A stretch of 18,645 nucleotides of DNA from an uncultured Bacilli bacterium (GTDB lineage Bacteria; Bacillota_I; Bacilli_A; RF39; UBA660): assembly GCA_934148875.1 (NCBI GenBank), contig CAKPDJ010000025.1, positions 1 through 18,645 of the forward strand, in the 5' to 3' direction. The number at the start of each line of letters is the position of its first letter. The stretch's first letter is position 1. The notes under the pieces were generated by a model, which saw only the letters and a program-made list of their open reading frames with translations, was not told the DNA's origin and ran no database searches. The position numbers were made by a program, and so were the translations under genes. Of this stretch, positions 7,169 to 14,962 are shown in pieces.

Positions 7169-8074
7169 TGTTAGTCTATATAAGTTTATACTAGGTCTAG
7201 TGAAGAATCTAAATTCATACATACTAGTTCCAAGACCTCCAGATACATATAATTTTGTACCATTTATGATATATTTTTCATTAGGGTAGCGTTTACCTTC
7301 TTCTACTTTCATAATAGCACCAATTCCAGGTAGTCTTATTTGTCCATTGTGTGAATGACCAGCTAGTGCTAAGTCAACATGATATTTATTTATAATACTA
7401 TCAATAATATCTGGTTCGTGAATTAAGGAAACGGTATATAAATCATTCATTTCTCCATAGTTGTATGCTTTATCAATGTTACAGTCATTATTTAAGATGC
7501 TACCAGTACCAGTTAATAATATAGGAGTAGTTCCTTTATAATAAATTAATTCATAATTATTATCTAAGATTTTAAACTTAGTTTGATTAAAGACTTTTTC
7601 AAAATAATCATTTGTATAATCATGATTTCCTTTGATGGCATACATTCCAGTAGTTACATTAATTTTATTTAGATAGGTAACGAGTTTATTTAAATCATTT
7701 TCAGTTGGTGTTTTAGTTTGATCTATTAAATCACCAGTAAAAACAACTATGTCTGGTTTTAATTCATTTATTTTATTTATTAAATTATCAATTTCTTTTT
7801 CCTTAATTGTAGTTAGATAATGTAAATCGGAAAACTGTACTATTTTAAAACCATGAAAGCTTTCTGGTAAATTTTCGCTTTCTATTTTATATTCACGTAC
7901 TTTTAAACCTTTGGTACCAATAAAATGCATATAGAAAGCTAGAATAAAAAATATAATAAATATTATTAATAATATTTTAAAGATAACCTTTAATTTATGT
8001 TTTCTTTTTTCTTTATTTTCTTCCTGTTTTAATTCTTGTTCTAGTTTTTCACCTTTACTGCTACGACTCATCAT
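7154..8074 (-). CDS. Membrane-anchored metallophosphoesterase (YkuE-like)
   Basis: This is a calcineurin-type metallophosphoesterase tethered to the membrane. A highly charged N-terminal stretch (1-29) is followed by one membrane helix (about 30-50), with the catalytic domain beyond it. The five family motifs are all present: FSDLH with D83 and H85, TGDLID with D115, GNHD at 149-152, H219 in LIHEPD, and GHSHNGQ at 239-245. This set of motifs is typical of the YkuE/YaeI subgroup, some members of which cleave UDP-2,3-diacylglucosamine or related envelope phosphodiesters; the substrate here cannot be read from sequence. The charged head (positive-rich just before the helix) argues for an inside head and an outside enzyme. 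The start codon overlaps the stop of the upstream CPBP gene in an ATGA, and a second ATG follows immediately. The two genes therefore form a translationally coupled operon. Confidence 0.92.
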   Translation of the reverse strand: MMSRSSKGEKLEQELKQEENKEKRKHKLKVIFKILLIIFIIFFILAFYMHFIGTKGLKVREYKIESENLPESFHGFKIVQFSDLHYLTTIKEKEIDNLINKINELKPDIVVFTGDLIDQTKTPTENDLNKLVTYLNKINVTTGMYAIKGNHDYTNDYFEKVFNQTKFKILDNNYELIYYKGTTPILLTGTGSILNNDCNIDKAYNYGEMNDLYTVSLIHEPDIIDSIINKYHVDLALAGHSHNGQIRLPGIGAIMKVEEGKRYPNEKYIINGTKLYVSGGLGTSMYEFRFFTRPSINLYRLTKEAK

Positions 8075-8784
8075 AATAATATCATTGCTCCAAATATAGA
8101 GATAGTAGTGATAGCGGTATTGTGGAACATGTGCATTATTATTGATGTATAAATATTATCTGTTTTAGCATACATTAGTCCAAATGCTACTCCTAAAGAA
8201 CAGTATGGAATTAGATATACTAAGTCCCATAGACTATTTAATGTTAATACAACGTGTAATCCACCAAATATAAAACTTGAAATTAAAACAAATAACCATT
8301 TGTTTTTAAATACATCATGAAATGCTTTACGAAAGGTTAATTCTTCGATAATTGGACCTAAGATACCAATAGCTATTAGGGAGATAAAACCACTACCAGC
8401 TATTAGATTTTGTACACCTTCTTCATTACCAGCTTTAGCTTCAGTAAATATAAACATAATTAATATGTTTGATACCATCATTGTAACAAGACCTAGTAAC
8501 CAATATTTTATTCCACAATCCATACATGAATAAAAATTATCTTTTAGTTTTTTGAAGTCTTCTTTTAATGTTTTACGGTAAATAATAGTTAGGACAACTA
8601 CCAAGATAAAATCAGAAAATGTTGCCAATAAGACAGTGTCTTTTGCAGATAAATTATTTATATCCATATTAAATAATTTTATGGGTATTATTTGGGTATA
8701 GCTAGCAAAAAAGAACATCAATACTACAATTATTGATCTTAATAATACTTTCTTATTTGTGTTTTTTGTTATAACATCATTCAT
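8071..8784 (-). CDS. CPBP-family intramembrane metalloprotease (CAAX protease and bacteriocin-processing type)
   Basis: A polytopic membrane protein of 237 residues with the three CPBP (Abi/Rce1) motifs: EELTFR at 147-152 (E147, E148, R152), FGGLH at 173-177 (H177), and HMFHN at 218-222 (H218, N222). These place two Glu and His residues in the membrane as the active centre. Bacterial members act in peptide processing, immunity to bacteriocins or envelope regulation; the role here is unknown. No bacteriocin precursor or transporter gene is adjacent. The start at 8784 is chosen since AGAAGG lies six bases upstream on this strand; an in-frame ATG at 8805 has no binding site. It is the first gene of a two-gene operon with the metallophosphoesterase. 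The intergenic region upstream, shared with the nusA operon, is about 180 bases. Confidence 0.9.
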   Translation of the reverse strand: MNDVITKNTNKKVLLRSIIVVLMFFFASYTQIIPIKLFNMDINNLSAKDTVLLATFSDFILVVVLTIIYRKTLKEDFKKLKDNFYSCMDCGIKYWLLGLVTMMVSNILIMFIFTEAKAGNEEGVQNLIAGSGFISLIAIGILGPIIEELTFRKAFHDVFKNKWLFVLISSFIFGGLHVVLTLNSLWDLVYLIPYCSLGVAFGLMYAKTDNIYTSIIMHMFHNTAITTISIFGAMILL

Positions 8785-8864
8785 TTTATTCCTTCTTTCT
8801 ATCATAATATTATCATATTATTAGTTAAAACAGTTATTTTTTTGATAATTTCCTGTTTTTTTCT

Positions 8865-8893
8865 TTGGTATTAATAAAAAAGTATGCTATAAT
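8865..8893 (+). promoter_or_regulatory. Promoter of the rimP-nusA-infB-rbfA operon
   Basis: TTGGTA at 8865-8870 and TATAAT at 8888-8893 are 17 bases apart, and TG at 8885-8886 makes an extended -10. It is the best promoter in the window. Transcription should begin near 8900, immediately before the leader hairpin. Confidence 0.8.
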
Positions 8894-8903
8894 AAGTGTG
8901 CAA

Positions 8904-8930
8904 CGAGTGGAAAAACCACTCGATTTTGTT
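8904..8930 (+). promoter_or_regulatory. Terminator-like hairpin in the operon leader (candidate NusA-dependent attenuator)
   Basis: CGAGTGG at 8904-8910 and CCACTCG at 8916-8922 form seven perfect pairs around AAAAA, followed by ATTTTGTTT. The hairpin begins only a few bases after the expected transcription start and lies about 45 bases before the rimP start. The T tract is interrupted, so termination alone should be partial. In Bacillus subtilis the corresponding operon is, as I recall, autoregulated by NusA-stimulated termination in its leader; a similar role is inferred here. Confidence 0.6.
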
Positions 8931-8965
8931 TAGTTTAGGGAAAATTTTGTTAAAAAGGAGAGAGT

Positions 8966-9217
8966 ATGAAAGAAAAAATAATTACAGCTGTAGGTGATAA
9001 GCTAAAAGACTTAAATGTTTTTATAGATGATGTTACTTATGGTAAAGTTGATAATGAAAATACGTTAACTATTATTTTGGATAGTGATGAAATTATACCT
9101 TTAAATAAAGTAGTTATGGCTACTAGGATTATTAATCCTATTTTAGATAAATTAGATCCCATTAAAGAAAGTTATACTTTAGATGTTTATGCTAAAGAAA
9201 AAGGAGATGTTGAATAA
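8966..9217 (+). CDS. rimP: RimP-like ribosome maturation factor, N-terminal domain only
   Basis: RimP helps mature the 30S subunit. This protein has only 83 residues against about 150 in typical RimP. It corresponds to the N-terminal alpha/beta domain: an amphipathic first helix, FIDDVTYGKVDNENTLTIIL (about 19-38), I43-P44-L45 entering a helix that aligns with the 'dC..vSr.is..LD' helix, and DPIKESYTLDVY at 64-75, which matches the family's 'DPI...Y.LEVsSPG' strand. The SSPG turn and the whole C-terminal SH3/Sm-like domain are missing; the chain ends after AKEKGDVE. The stop overlaps the nusA ATG by one base (TAATG), so there is no leftover C-terminal coding sequence and no frameshift to repair. 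Strong AAGGAG site five bases before the ATG. The position directly ahead of nusA is the canonical one for rimP and strongly supports the identity. Confidence 0.8.
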   Translation: MKEKIITAVGDKLKDLNVFIDDVTYGKVDNENTLTIILDSDEIIPLNKVVMATRIINPILDKLDPIKESYTLDVYAKEKGDVE

Positions 9218-10308
9218 TGAATGGAAAAGAATTTATTAAGGCAGTAGACTTAGTAGAAAAGGAAAAAGGAATTGATCGTGAAATTATATTTGAAGCTATG
9301 GAAAATGCATTAATGGCTGCATATAAGAAAAATACTGGTATTCCTAACTGTAAAGTAATTATTGATAAGAAAAATGGGGATATTAAAGTTTTTTCTTATC
9401 TTACAGTAGTTGAAGATGAAAAAGATGATGACCCTGAATCTGATGGAATAGATTTAGATACAGAAATCAGTTTAACTGATGCTAGAAAGATTAATAAGAC
9501 TTTAAATGTTGGTGATACTATTGATACTGAAGTAACTCCTAAAGATTTTGGACGTGTAGCAACATCAACAGCTAAACAAGTTCTAATTCAAAAAATGCGT
9601 GAAGCAGAAAGAAATAGTATTTTAAATGATTTTGGTGATAAACAAGATGAAATGTTAATAGGAACAGTAGAACTTGAGGATACTGATAACTACTATATTA
9701 ATTTAGGCAGAAGTAATGGTATTTTACCTAAAAAAGAATGTATTCCTGGTGAAAAAATAACTATGGGAAGTCAAATCAAAGTTTATGTAACTAAAGTAGA
9801 TTCTAATAGTAAAGGATTATTGATATTACTTTCTAGAACTCATTATGGATTTGTTAAAAGATTATTTGAACTTGAAATACCTGAAATTAATGATGGCTCA
9901 GTTTTAGTATATAGTGTAGCTAGAGATGCTGGATCTCGTAGTAAGGTAGCAGTTTATTCAGAAAATAGTCGTATTGATCCAATTGGGGCATGTATTGGTG
10001 AAAAGGGTAGTAGAATTGCTAATATATTAGAAGAGTTACATGGTGAAAAAATTGATATCGTAAAATATGATAAAGATCCACAAGTATTTATTGAAAATGC
10101 TTTATCACCAGCAAAAGATTTAAAAGTATTAATTATGGATCCTAAAAAACAAGAAGCATTAGTTATAGCTGATGGTGATAATTTCTCACTTGCTATTGGT
10201 AAGAAGGGAATGAATGCTAAACTTGCTTCACGTTTAACTAAATATAAAATAGATGTTAAAAATAGTGAACAGGCTAGTGAACTTGGAATTAGTTTTAGGG
10301 ATGAATAA
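9217..10308 (+). CDS. nusA: Transcription termination/antitermination factor NusA
   Basis: NusA binds RNA polymerase and nascent RNA, increases pausing and helps intrinsic termination. The domains run in the expected order over 363 residues, close to the 371 of Bacillus subtilis NusA: N-terminal polymerase-binding domain (1-130), S1 domain (about 143-208, MLIGTVELEDTDNYYINLG onward), KH1 (about 225-290) with the loop GEKG at 261-264, and KH2 (about 295-350) with GKKG at 328-331. There is no C-terminal acidic repeat, as usual in Gram-positives. It overlaps rimP by one base and is followed two bases later by rnpM, so the three are tightly coupled. It may control its own operon through the leader hairpin at 8904-8930. 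Confidence 0.96.
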   Translation: MNGKEFIKAVDLVEKEKGIDREIIFEAMENALMAAYKKNTGIPNCKVIIDKKNGDIKVFSYLTVVEDEKDDDPESDGIDLDTEISLTDARKINKTLNVGDTIDTEVTPKDFGRVATSTAKQVLIQKMREAERNSILNDFGDKQDEMLIGTVELEDTDNYYINLGRSNGILPKKECIPGEKITMGSQIKVYVTKVDSNSKGLLILLSRTHYGFVKRLFELEIPEINDGSVLVYSVARDAGSRSKVAVYSENSRIDPIGACIGEKGSRIANILEELHGEKIDIVKYDKDPQVFIENALSPAKDLKVLIMDPKKQEALVIADGDNFSLAIGKKGMNAKLASRLTKYKIDVKNSEQASELGISFRDE

Positions 10309-10310
10309 TT

Positions 10311-10574
10311 ATGAAAGTAAAAAAAATACCTATGAGAATGTGCTCTGTGACTAGAGAAAGATTTCCTAAACAAGAACTTTTAAGAATAGTTAAGACATCT
10401 GAAGGTGAAGTAAAAGTTGATTTAACTGGAAAACTTAATGGTCATGGTGCATATATTAAGAAAGATTTAGAAGTCTTAGAAAAGGCTAAGAAAACAAAGG
10501 CATTAGCTAGATGTTTAGAAACAGAAATAAATGATGATATTTATAGTGAAATAGAAAATATTATTAAGGCTTAG
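10311..10574 (+). CDS. rnpM: YlxR/RnpM family protein (RNase P modulator)
   Basis: A small DUF448 protein of 87 residues. The family signature is visible: R9-M-C11 followed by E22-L-L-R-I-V at 22-27, D37-L-T-G-K-L at 37-42 and GHGAYI at 44-49, where most relatives have GRGAY. YlxR proteins are basic, RNA-binding, and in Bacillus subtilis have been reported to bind the RNase P RNA and modulate the enzyme. The gene begins two bases after nusA ends, in the standard operon position. In most Bacillota it is followed by ylxQ (an L7Ae-like protein) and then infB; here ylxQ is absent and two deaminase genes take its place. The end is 20 bases before the next start. Confidence 0.92.
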   Translation: MKVKKIPMRMCSVTRERFPKQELLRIVKTSEGEVKVDLTGKLNGHGAYIKKDLEVLEKAKKTKALARCLETEINDDIYSEIENIIKA

Positions 10575-10594
10575 TTAACACAGGGGGTGTTTTT

Positions 10595-11140
10595 ATGCCG
10601 GGTAAGAGAGAAGAATATTTATCTTGGGATGAATATTTTATGGGAAATGCAATTTTAATATCAGGTAGAAGTAAAGATCCGTCTACACAAGTTGGTGCAT
10701 GTATTATCAATGATGATAATAAAGTATTATCGGTTGGGTATAATGGTTTAACGAACGGTATGGATGATGATAGCTTTTATTGGAATTCTATTGGAGAAAA
10801 AACGGGAGAAATTGATAAAATTAAGAATAATTTTGTGGTACATGCTGAGAGAAATGCAATCTTAAACTGTCGAGGTAATTCTGAGGAGCTTGTAGGAAGT
10901 ACTTTATATGTTACTTTATATCCTTGTATTGAATGTACTAAAGAAATCATTCAGGCTGGAATAAAAAAGGTGGTTTATCTTAGAATGTATTCTAAGACTG
11001 ACCAAGTACAACTTAGTAAAATGATGTTTGATGCAGCTGGTGTTGAAGTAGTACCGTATAATCAGAAAAAGGATTTTAGTAAGAGTGAAGTAAAAACTGG
11101 TGTTGAAGAACTTCAAAAGATATTAAAAAGATACTCATAA
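10595..11140 (+). CDS. dCMP deaminase, DCTD-like
   Basis: A zinc-dependent deaminase converting dCMP to dUMP, the feed for thymidylate synthesis. Residues 9-35 (LSWDEYFM then SGRSKDPSTQVGACI) and 47-55 (VGYNGLTNG) match the DCTD type closely. The active site is H83-A-E85 and P110-C111-I-E-C114, all intact. The IIQAGIKKVVY segment (118-128) also follows the DCTD pattern. The chain is 181 residues with a 30-residue extension rich in Lys after the core. A GGGGGTG site lies about six bases before the ATG. The gene begins the two-deaminase insertion between rnpM and infB and lies 17 bases before the second copy. The two proteins share the core motifs but differ widely elsewhere, so they are not a recent duplication. 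Confidence 0.9.
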   Translation: MPGKREEYLSWDEYFMGNAILISGRSKDPSTQVGACIINDDNKVLSVGYNGLTNGMDDDSFYWNSIGEKTGEIDKIKNNFVVHAERNAILNCRGNSEELVGSTLYVTLYPCIECTKEIIQAGIKKVVYLRMYSKTDQVQLSKMMFDAAGVEVVPYNQKKDFSKSEVKTGVEELQKILKRYS

Positions 11141-11157
11141 ATAAGAAGGAGGGCATA

Positions 11158-11619
11158 ATGGAAATAGTTGATAATTTAAATATTAATGATCAGTATTTTA
11201 TGAATTTAGCATACAAAGAAAGTAATAACTCAAATTGTAGAAGACATGTTGGAGCTGTATTAGTAAAAAATGGAATGGTGCTAGCTACTGGTTATAATGC
11301 AGCACCTATTGGAATTAAATCTTGTCAGGAATATGGAATTTGTATGAGACAAAGAGATAATATTAAATCTGGTACTATGCAAGAACATTGTAAGGCTGTA
11401 CATGCTGAACAAAATGCAATAATTAATGCTGCTAGATGTGGTATTTCTATAGAGGATAGTACTATTTATGTTACTACTTATCCATGTTCAATATGTGCAA
11501 GAATGCTAATAAACTGCAGGCTTAAACGTATTGTTTATGATGGGGACTATTTAGATAGTAATAGTCATAGTATGTTAGAGGAAAGTGGAATAGCTATAGA
11601 AAAAATTATACGTAAATAA
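11158..11619 (+). CDS. dCMP deaminase, ComEB type
   Basis: A second zinc deaminase of 153 residues, of the ComEB/T4-phage type. The active site is H82-A-E84 and P109-C110-S-I-C113. Extra cysteines C56, C62 and C78 in the insert SCQEYGICMRQ...CKAVHAE are those used in this subgroup for a second structural zinc. The sequence VHAEQNAIINAA and VTTYPCSICARMLINC are near-diagnostic. Members make dUMP from dCMP and are often controlled by dCTP/dTTP; the region that would show this cannot be judged by eye. The GGAGGG site is five bases before the ATG and 14 bases separate its stop from the infB start. Having two dCMP deaminases of different subtypes in tandem suggests either distinct substrates or regulation. 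Confidence 0.92.
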   Translation: MEIVDNLNINDQYFMNLAYKESNNSNCRRHVGAVLVKNGMVLATGYNAAPIGIKSCQEYGICMRQRDNIKSGTMQEHCKAVHAEQNAIINAARCGISIEDSTIYVTTYPCSICARMLINCRLKRIVYDGDYLDSNSHSMLEESGIAIEKIIRK

Positions 11620-11633
11620 AGGAGGCGTTTAAT

Positions 11634-13766
11634 ATGATGAGCGTTTTAGAATATGCACAGGATGTAAATAAAACAGTAGAAGAAATATTAAATTTATGTC
11701 GAAAGTTGCAACTAGATGTTAATGGTGAAGATGATTTATTAGATCAAGATGCTATTACTATTTTAGATAGTGAAATAGAAAATATTTCATCTAATGATGA
11801 AGAAGATGAAGATAATTTAGAAGAAAATGGTTATGACGATGATGAATTTTTTGAAAAAGTTGAGAGCTTAGCCGCTAATACTAAAATGGTTAGTGAGAAA
11901 CAAAAAACTAAAGTTAAACCTAAGAAACAACCACAAGTTGAAGAAAATGATACTTTTTTAAAGGATAAAAAGGAAATTTATAAGCATCGTGAAAAACTAA
12001 TGACTAATGAAGCTAAAGCTGATGAATCTATCGTTCTTTACAAAGAAAATATGACAGTTAAAGAACTAGCCGATAGTATTAATGTTGCTCCTAGTGAACT
12101 TATAAAAAAGTTAATGGGGCTTGGTATTATGACTACTCTTAATAACTCTTTAAGTTTTGAAGTAGCTGAAATTTTGGTACTAGAATATGATAAAACTTTA
12201 AAAAGAGAAGAATCTGCTGATATTAGTAATTTTGAAAACTTTGAAATCATTGATAATGAAGCCGATTTGGTAGAACGACCACCTGTTGTTACTATTATGG
12301 GACATGTTGATCATGGTAAAACTTCACTTCTAGATGCTATTAGAAATGCTAATGTAGTTAGTGGAGAAGCTGGAGGAATTACTCAAGCAATTGGTGCTTA
12401 TCAAGTAGAAATTAATGGTAAGAAAATAACATTTATTGATACACCTGGACACGAAGCATTTACTGAGATGAGAGCAAGAGGTGCTAGTGTTACAGATATC
12501 GTTATTATTATAGTTGCTGCTGATGATGGTGTTATGCCACAAACTAAGGAAGCAATAGATCATGCTAAAGCAGCTGGTGTTCCTATAATTGTAGCTATAA
12601 ATAAAATGGATAAGCCTGATGCTAATCCAGACCGTGTTTTAACAGAATTAGTTGAATATGGAATTACTCCTGAAGAATGGGGAGGAGATACAATTGTTTC
12701 TAGAATATCTGCTAAAACTCATGATGGTATTCCTGAACTTTTAGAGAATATTTTATTAATTAGTGAAATGGCTGAGTTAAAAGCTAATCCACATCGTTAT
12801 GCAAGTGGAGCTGTTATTGAATCTCGTTTAGATAAACAGATTGGTAGTGTTGCGACATTATTAATCCAAAATGGTACACTTCGTCTAGGAGATCCTATCG
12901 TTGTTGGAACAAGTTTTGGTAAAATTCGTACTTTAAAAAATGATAGAGGGCAAGATATTATTGAAGCACTTCCTTCTACTCCAGTTGAAATAACAGGACT
13001 TAATGAACCACCACAAGCTGGTGATAAGTTTATGGCTTTTGAAACTGAGAAACAAGCAAGAAGTATAGCTGAAGAAAGAAAATTGAGAGCACGTGAGAAA
13101 GATACTAATCGTTCTGGTATGACTCTTGATGATTTGTTTGGTCGTATTCAAGAAGGAATTCGCGAGATTAATGTAATTTTAAAGACAGATGTTAATGGTA
13201 GTTGTGAAGCTGTTAAGAAATCACTTGAAAAAATTGAAGTTGAAGATGTTAGAGTTAAGGTTATTCGTAGTGGTGTAGGTACCATTACTGAAAGCGATGT
13301 AACTTTAGCTAAAGCAAGTGATGCTATTATTATTGGATTTAATGTTAGACCTAATGCTAAAACAGTAGAGACAGCTAAAGAAAATGGTATTGAAATTAGA
13401 TTATATGATATTATTTATAAAGTAGTAGAAGATATGGAAGCTGCTATGAAGGGTATGCTTGAACCAGTTTATGAAGAAAAAGTAAATGGTACTTTGGAAA
13501 TAAGACAAATATTTAAATTTTCTAAAGTTGGTAATATTGCTGGATGCCATGTTATGGATGGCGTAATTAAGGCTAATAGTAATGCTAGACTTATTCGTGA
13601 TGGTGTAGTAGTTTATAATGGTAAGATTGCTTCTATTCAAAGAGAAAAAGACCAAGCTAAGGAAGTTACTAAAGGAATGGATTGCGGTATTACTTTAGAA
13701 AACTATCAAGATATTAAAGAAAATGATATTATCGAAGCTTATGAATTAATTGAAATAAAAAGATAA
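11634..13766 (+). CDS. infB: Translation initiation factor IF-2
   Basis: IF2 is the GTPase that brings initiator tRNA to the 30S subunit and joins the subunits. The protein has 710 residues: a short N-terminal helical module (SVLEYAQDVNKTVEEIL, from residue 3), an acidic and lysine-rich linker (about 50-130), an IF2_N module (134-185, MTVKELADSI...), then the G domain with G1 GHVDHGKT at 223-230, G3 DTPGH at 269-273, G4 NKMD at 323-326 and G5 SAK at 359-361, followed by domains II-IV to the end. Two ATG codons stand together at 11634 and 11637; GGAGG eight bases before the first favours it. It lies 14 bases after the second deaminase and 24 bases before rbfA in the same operon. Confidence 0.97.
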   Translation: MMSVLEYAQDVNKTVEEILNLCRKLQLDVNGEDDLLDQDAITILDSEIENISSNDEEDEDNLEENGYDDDEFFEKVESLAANTKMVSEKQKTKVKPKKQPQVEENDTFLKDKKEIYKHREKLMTNEAKADESIVLYKENMTVKELADSINVAPSELIKKLMGLGIMTTLNNSLSFEVAEILVLEYDKTLKREESADISNFENFEIIDNEADLVERPPVVTIMGHVDHGKTSLLDAIRNANVVSGEAGGITQAIGAYQVEINGKKITFIDTPGHEAFTEMRARGASVTDIVIIIVAADDGVMPQTKEAIDHAKAAGVPIIVAINKMDKPDANPDRVLTELVEYGITPEEWGGDTIVSRISAKTHDGIPELLENILLISEMAELKANPHRYASGAVIESRLDKQIGSVATLLIQNGTLRLGDPIVVGTSFGKIRTLKNDRGQDIIEALPSTPVEITGLNEPPQAGDKFMAFETEKQARSIAEERKLRAREKDTNRSGMTLDDLFGRIQEGIREINVILKTDVNGSCEAVKKSLEKIEVEDVRVKVIRSGVGTITESDVTLAKASDAIIIGFNVRPNAKTVETAKENGIEIRLYDIIYKVVEDMEAAMKGMLEPVYEEKVNGTLEIRQIFKFSKVGNIAGCHVMDGVIKANSNARLIRDGVVVYNGKIASIQREKDQAKEVTKGMDCGITLENYQDIKENDIIEAYELIEIKR

Positions 13767-13790
13767 TAATAATTTATAAGGAGAAATATT

Positions 13791-14132
13791 ATGAGTGTTA
13801 AAATAGAAAGATTAAACGATCAATTTCAAAAAGAAATAAGTATGATTCTACAAACAGAAATAAAAGATCATGATATTCATTTTGTAACTATTACTGGATG
13901 CGAAATTACTAATGATTTAAGTTTTTGTAAAGTTTATTTTACGGTACTTGATGATACTAAAAAAGATAGTACTTTAAAAGCTTTGAAGGGGGCTAGTTCT
14001 TTTATTAGAGGATTACTTAGTCAAAGGATGGAAATTAGACATACTCCAGAACTTAGATTTATATATGATGAATCTATTGAATATGGAAATAAAATAGAAA
14101 AGATTATTGAAAAGATTAACGAAGATGAGTAG
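13791..14132 (+). CDS. rbfA: Ribosome-binding factor A
   Basis: RbfA is a single KH-like domain that binds the 30S subunit near helix 1 and aids late maturation of 16S rRNA. The 113-residue length is typical. The family pattern is clear: an N-terminal helix R7-L-N-D-Q-F-Q-K-E-I, the strand CKVYFTVL at 46-53, and the signature FIRGLLSQRMEIRHTPELRF at 71-90 followed by YDESIEYGNKIEKII. TAAGGAG lies eight bases before the ATG. It is the last gene of the nusA-infB operon; its final codons form the left arm and its stop codon part of the right boundary of the terminator that ends the transcript. Confidence 0.95.
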   Translation: MSVKIERLNDQFQKEISMILQTEIKDHDIHFVTITGCEITNDLSFCKVYFTVLDDTKKDSTLKALKGASSFIRGLLSQRMEIRHTPELRFIYDESIEYGNKIEKIIEKINEDE

Positions 14133-14145
14133 TTAATCTTTTTTT
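14110..14145 (+). terminator. Intrinsic terminator of the nusA-infB-rbfA operon
   Basis: AAAGATTAAC at 14111-14120 pairs with GTTAATCTTT at 14132-14141 around an eleven-base loop, with a further A-T pair outside and a run of seven T bases (14139-14145). The rbfA stop codon (14130-14132) spans the loop and the first base of the right arm. Confidence 0.87.
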
Positions 14146-14154
14146 CTATTAAAA

Positions 14155-14170
14155 TATACTAAATTATGAT
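14155..14170 (+). promoter_or_regulatory. Candidate -10 region upstream of the PrsW-type gene
   Basis: TATACT at 14155-14160 and TATGAT at 14165-14170 are two alternative -10 hexamers; neither has a good -35. Using the second, the transcript would begin near 14177, which fits a translation start at 14192 and not at 14171. Confidence 0.35.
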
Positions 14171-14191
14171 ATGATTGCTATGGTGGATAAT

Positions 14192-14962
14192 ATGAAGTTT
14201 TTAATTTGGTTGGCAGTTTTGCCTAGTTTAATAATTGGAATATTGATATATAAAGCAGATCGTATGGAAAAAGAACCAAAGAAGGAATTATTAAAAGCTT
14301 TTTTATTTGGCGTTTTATCAGTTGTATTGACATTAATAATTTCTAGTGTGTTTAGTATTACTGATGCCAATATTAATAGTGATGATTTTTTCAATGTTTT
14401 TATATATTCTTTTTTTGGAATTGCTTTAATAGAGGAATTTAGTAAATGGATTTGTTCTTGGATGTTTTTAAGAAAAAATAAAAACTTTGATTATTTGTTT
14501 GATGGAATAGTATATGTTACTTTTGTATCATTAGGATTTGCTACTGTTGAAAATATTCTATATACGGTATCAGGTGGTATTTTTACTGGTATAATTAGAG
14601 CTATTACTACTGTTCCTGCACATGCTTTTTTTGGAATAGCGTCTGGGTATTATTTATCATTAGCTAAGAAAAATAGAATAACTAATAATAATTTACTTAA
14701 AAATAGATATTTGTTTTTAAGTATATTTATACCTTTTATATTACATGGCTTTTATGATTTTTGTTTACTAACAGAAAATGAAATATTATTTTTAGTATAT
14801 ATATTATTTGTGATAATTTTATATTCTGTTTCTATTAGCAGAGTAAAAAAGATGATGAAGTTGGAAGAAAGATTTGTTAATAACAAAAAATTATATTGTT
14901 CTAATTGTGGTATGAGGGTTGATACTCCGTACTGTTCAAATTGTGGAAAAAAGATAGACTAG
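14192..14962 (+). CDS. PrsW-type intramembrane metalloprotease with C-terminal zinc ribbon
   Basis: PrsW proteases cut membrane substrates; in Bacillus subtilis PrsW releases SigW by cutting its anti-sigma factor. Counting from the ATG at 14192, there are about eight hydrophobic segments and the family motifs: EEFSK at 81-85 (E81, E82, K85), GFATVEN at 115-121 (E120), PAHAFFG at 142-148 (H144) and HGFYD at 185-189. The end carries a compact zinc ribbon, C236-x2-C239 and C248-x2-C251, the last 20 residues or so. GGTGG five bases before the ATG supports this start; in-frame ATGs at 14171 and 14180 lack a site. Substrate unknown: no anti-sigma or sigma gene is in the window. It is a single gene between two terminators. 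Confidence 0.88.
   Translation: MKFLIWLAVLPSLIIGILIYKADRMEKEPKKELLKAFLFGVLSVVLTLIISSVFSITDANINSDDFFNVFIYSFFGIALIEEFSKWICSWMFLRKNKNFDYLFDGIVYVTFVSLGFATVENILYTVSGGIFTGIIRAITTVPAHAFFGIASGYYLSLAKKNRITNNNLLKNRYLFLSIFIPFILHGFYDFCLLTENEILFLVYILFVIILYSVSISRVKKMMKLEERFVNNKKLYCSNCGMRVDTPYCSNCGKKID

Noticed and set aside
8827..8862. Inverted repeat AAAACAG/CTGTTTT with a T run upstream of the nusA promoter, as a terminator
   Set aside because: Nineteen-base loop, nearly all A-T, and no plus-strand gene lies directly before it; it may be insulation, but evidence is thin.
9954..10373. 139-codon open frame on the minus strand inside nusA and rnpM
   Set aside because: It is a shadow of two well-conserved genes, with Ser/Phe-rich composition from reverse-strand codons and no ribosome binding site.
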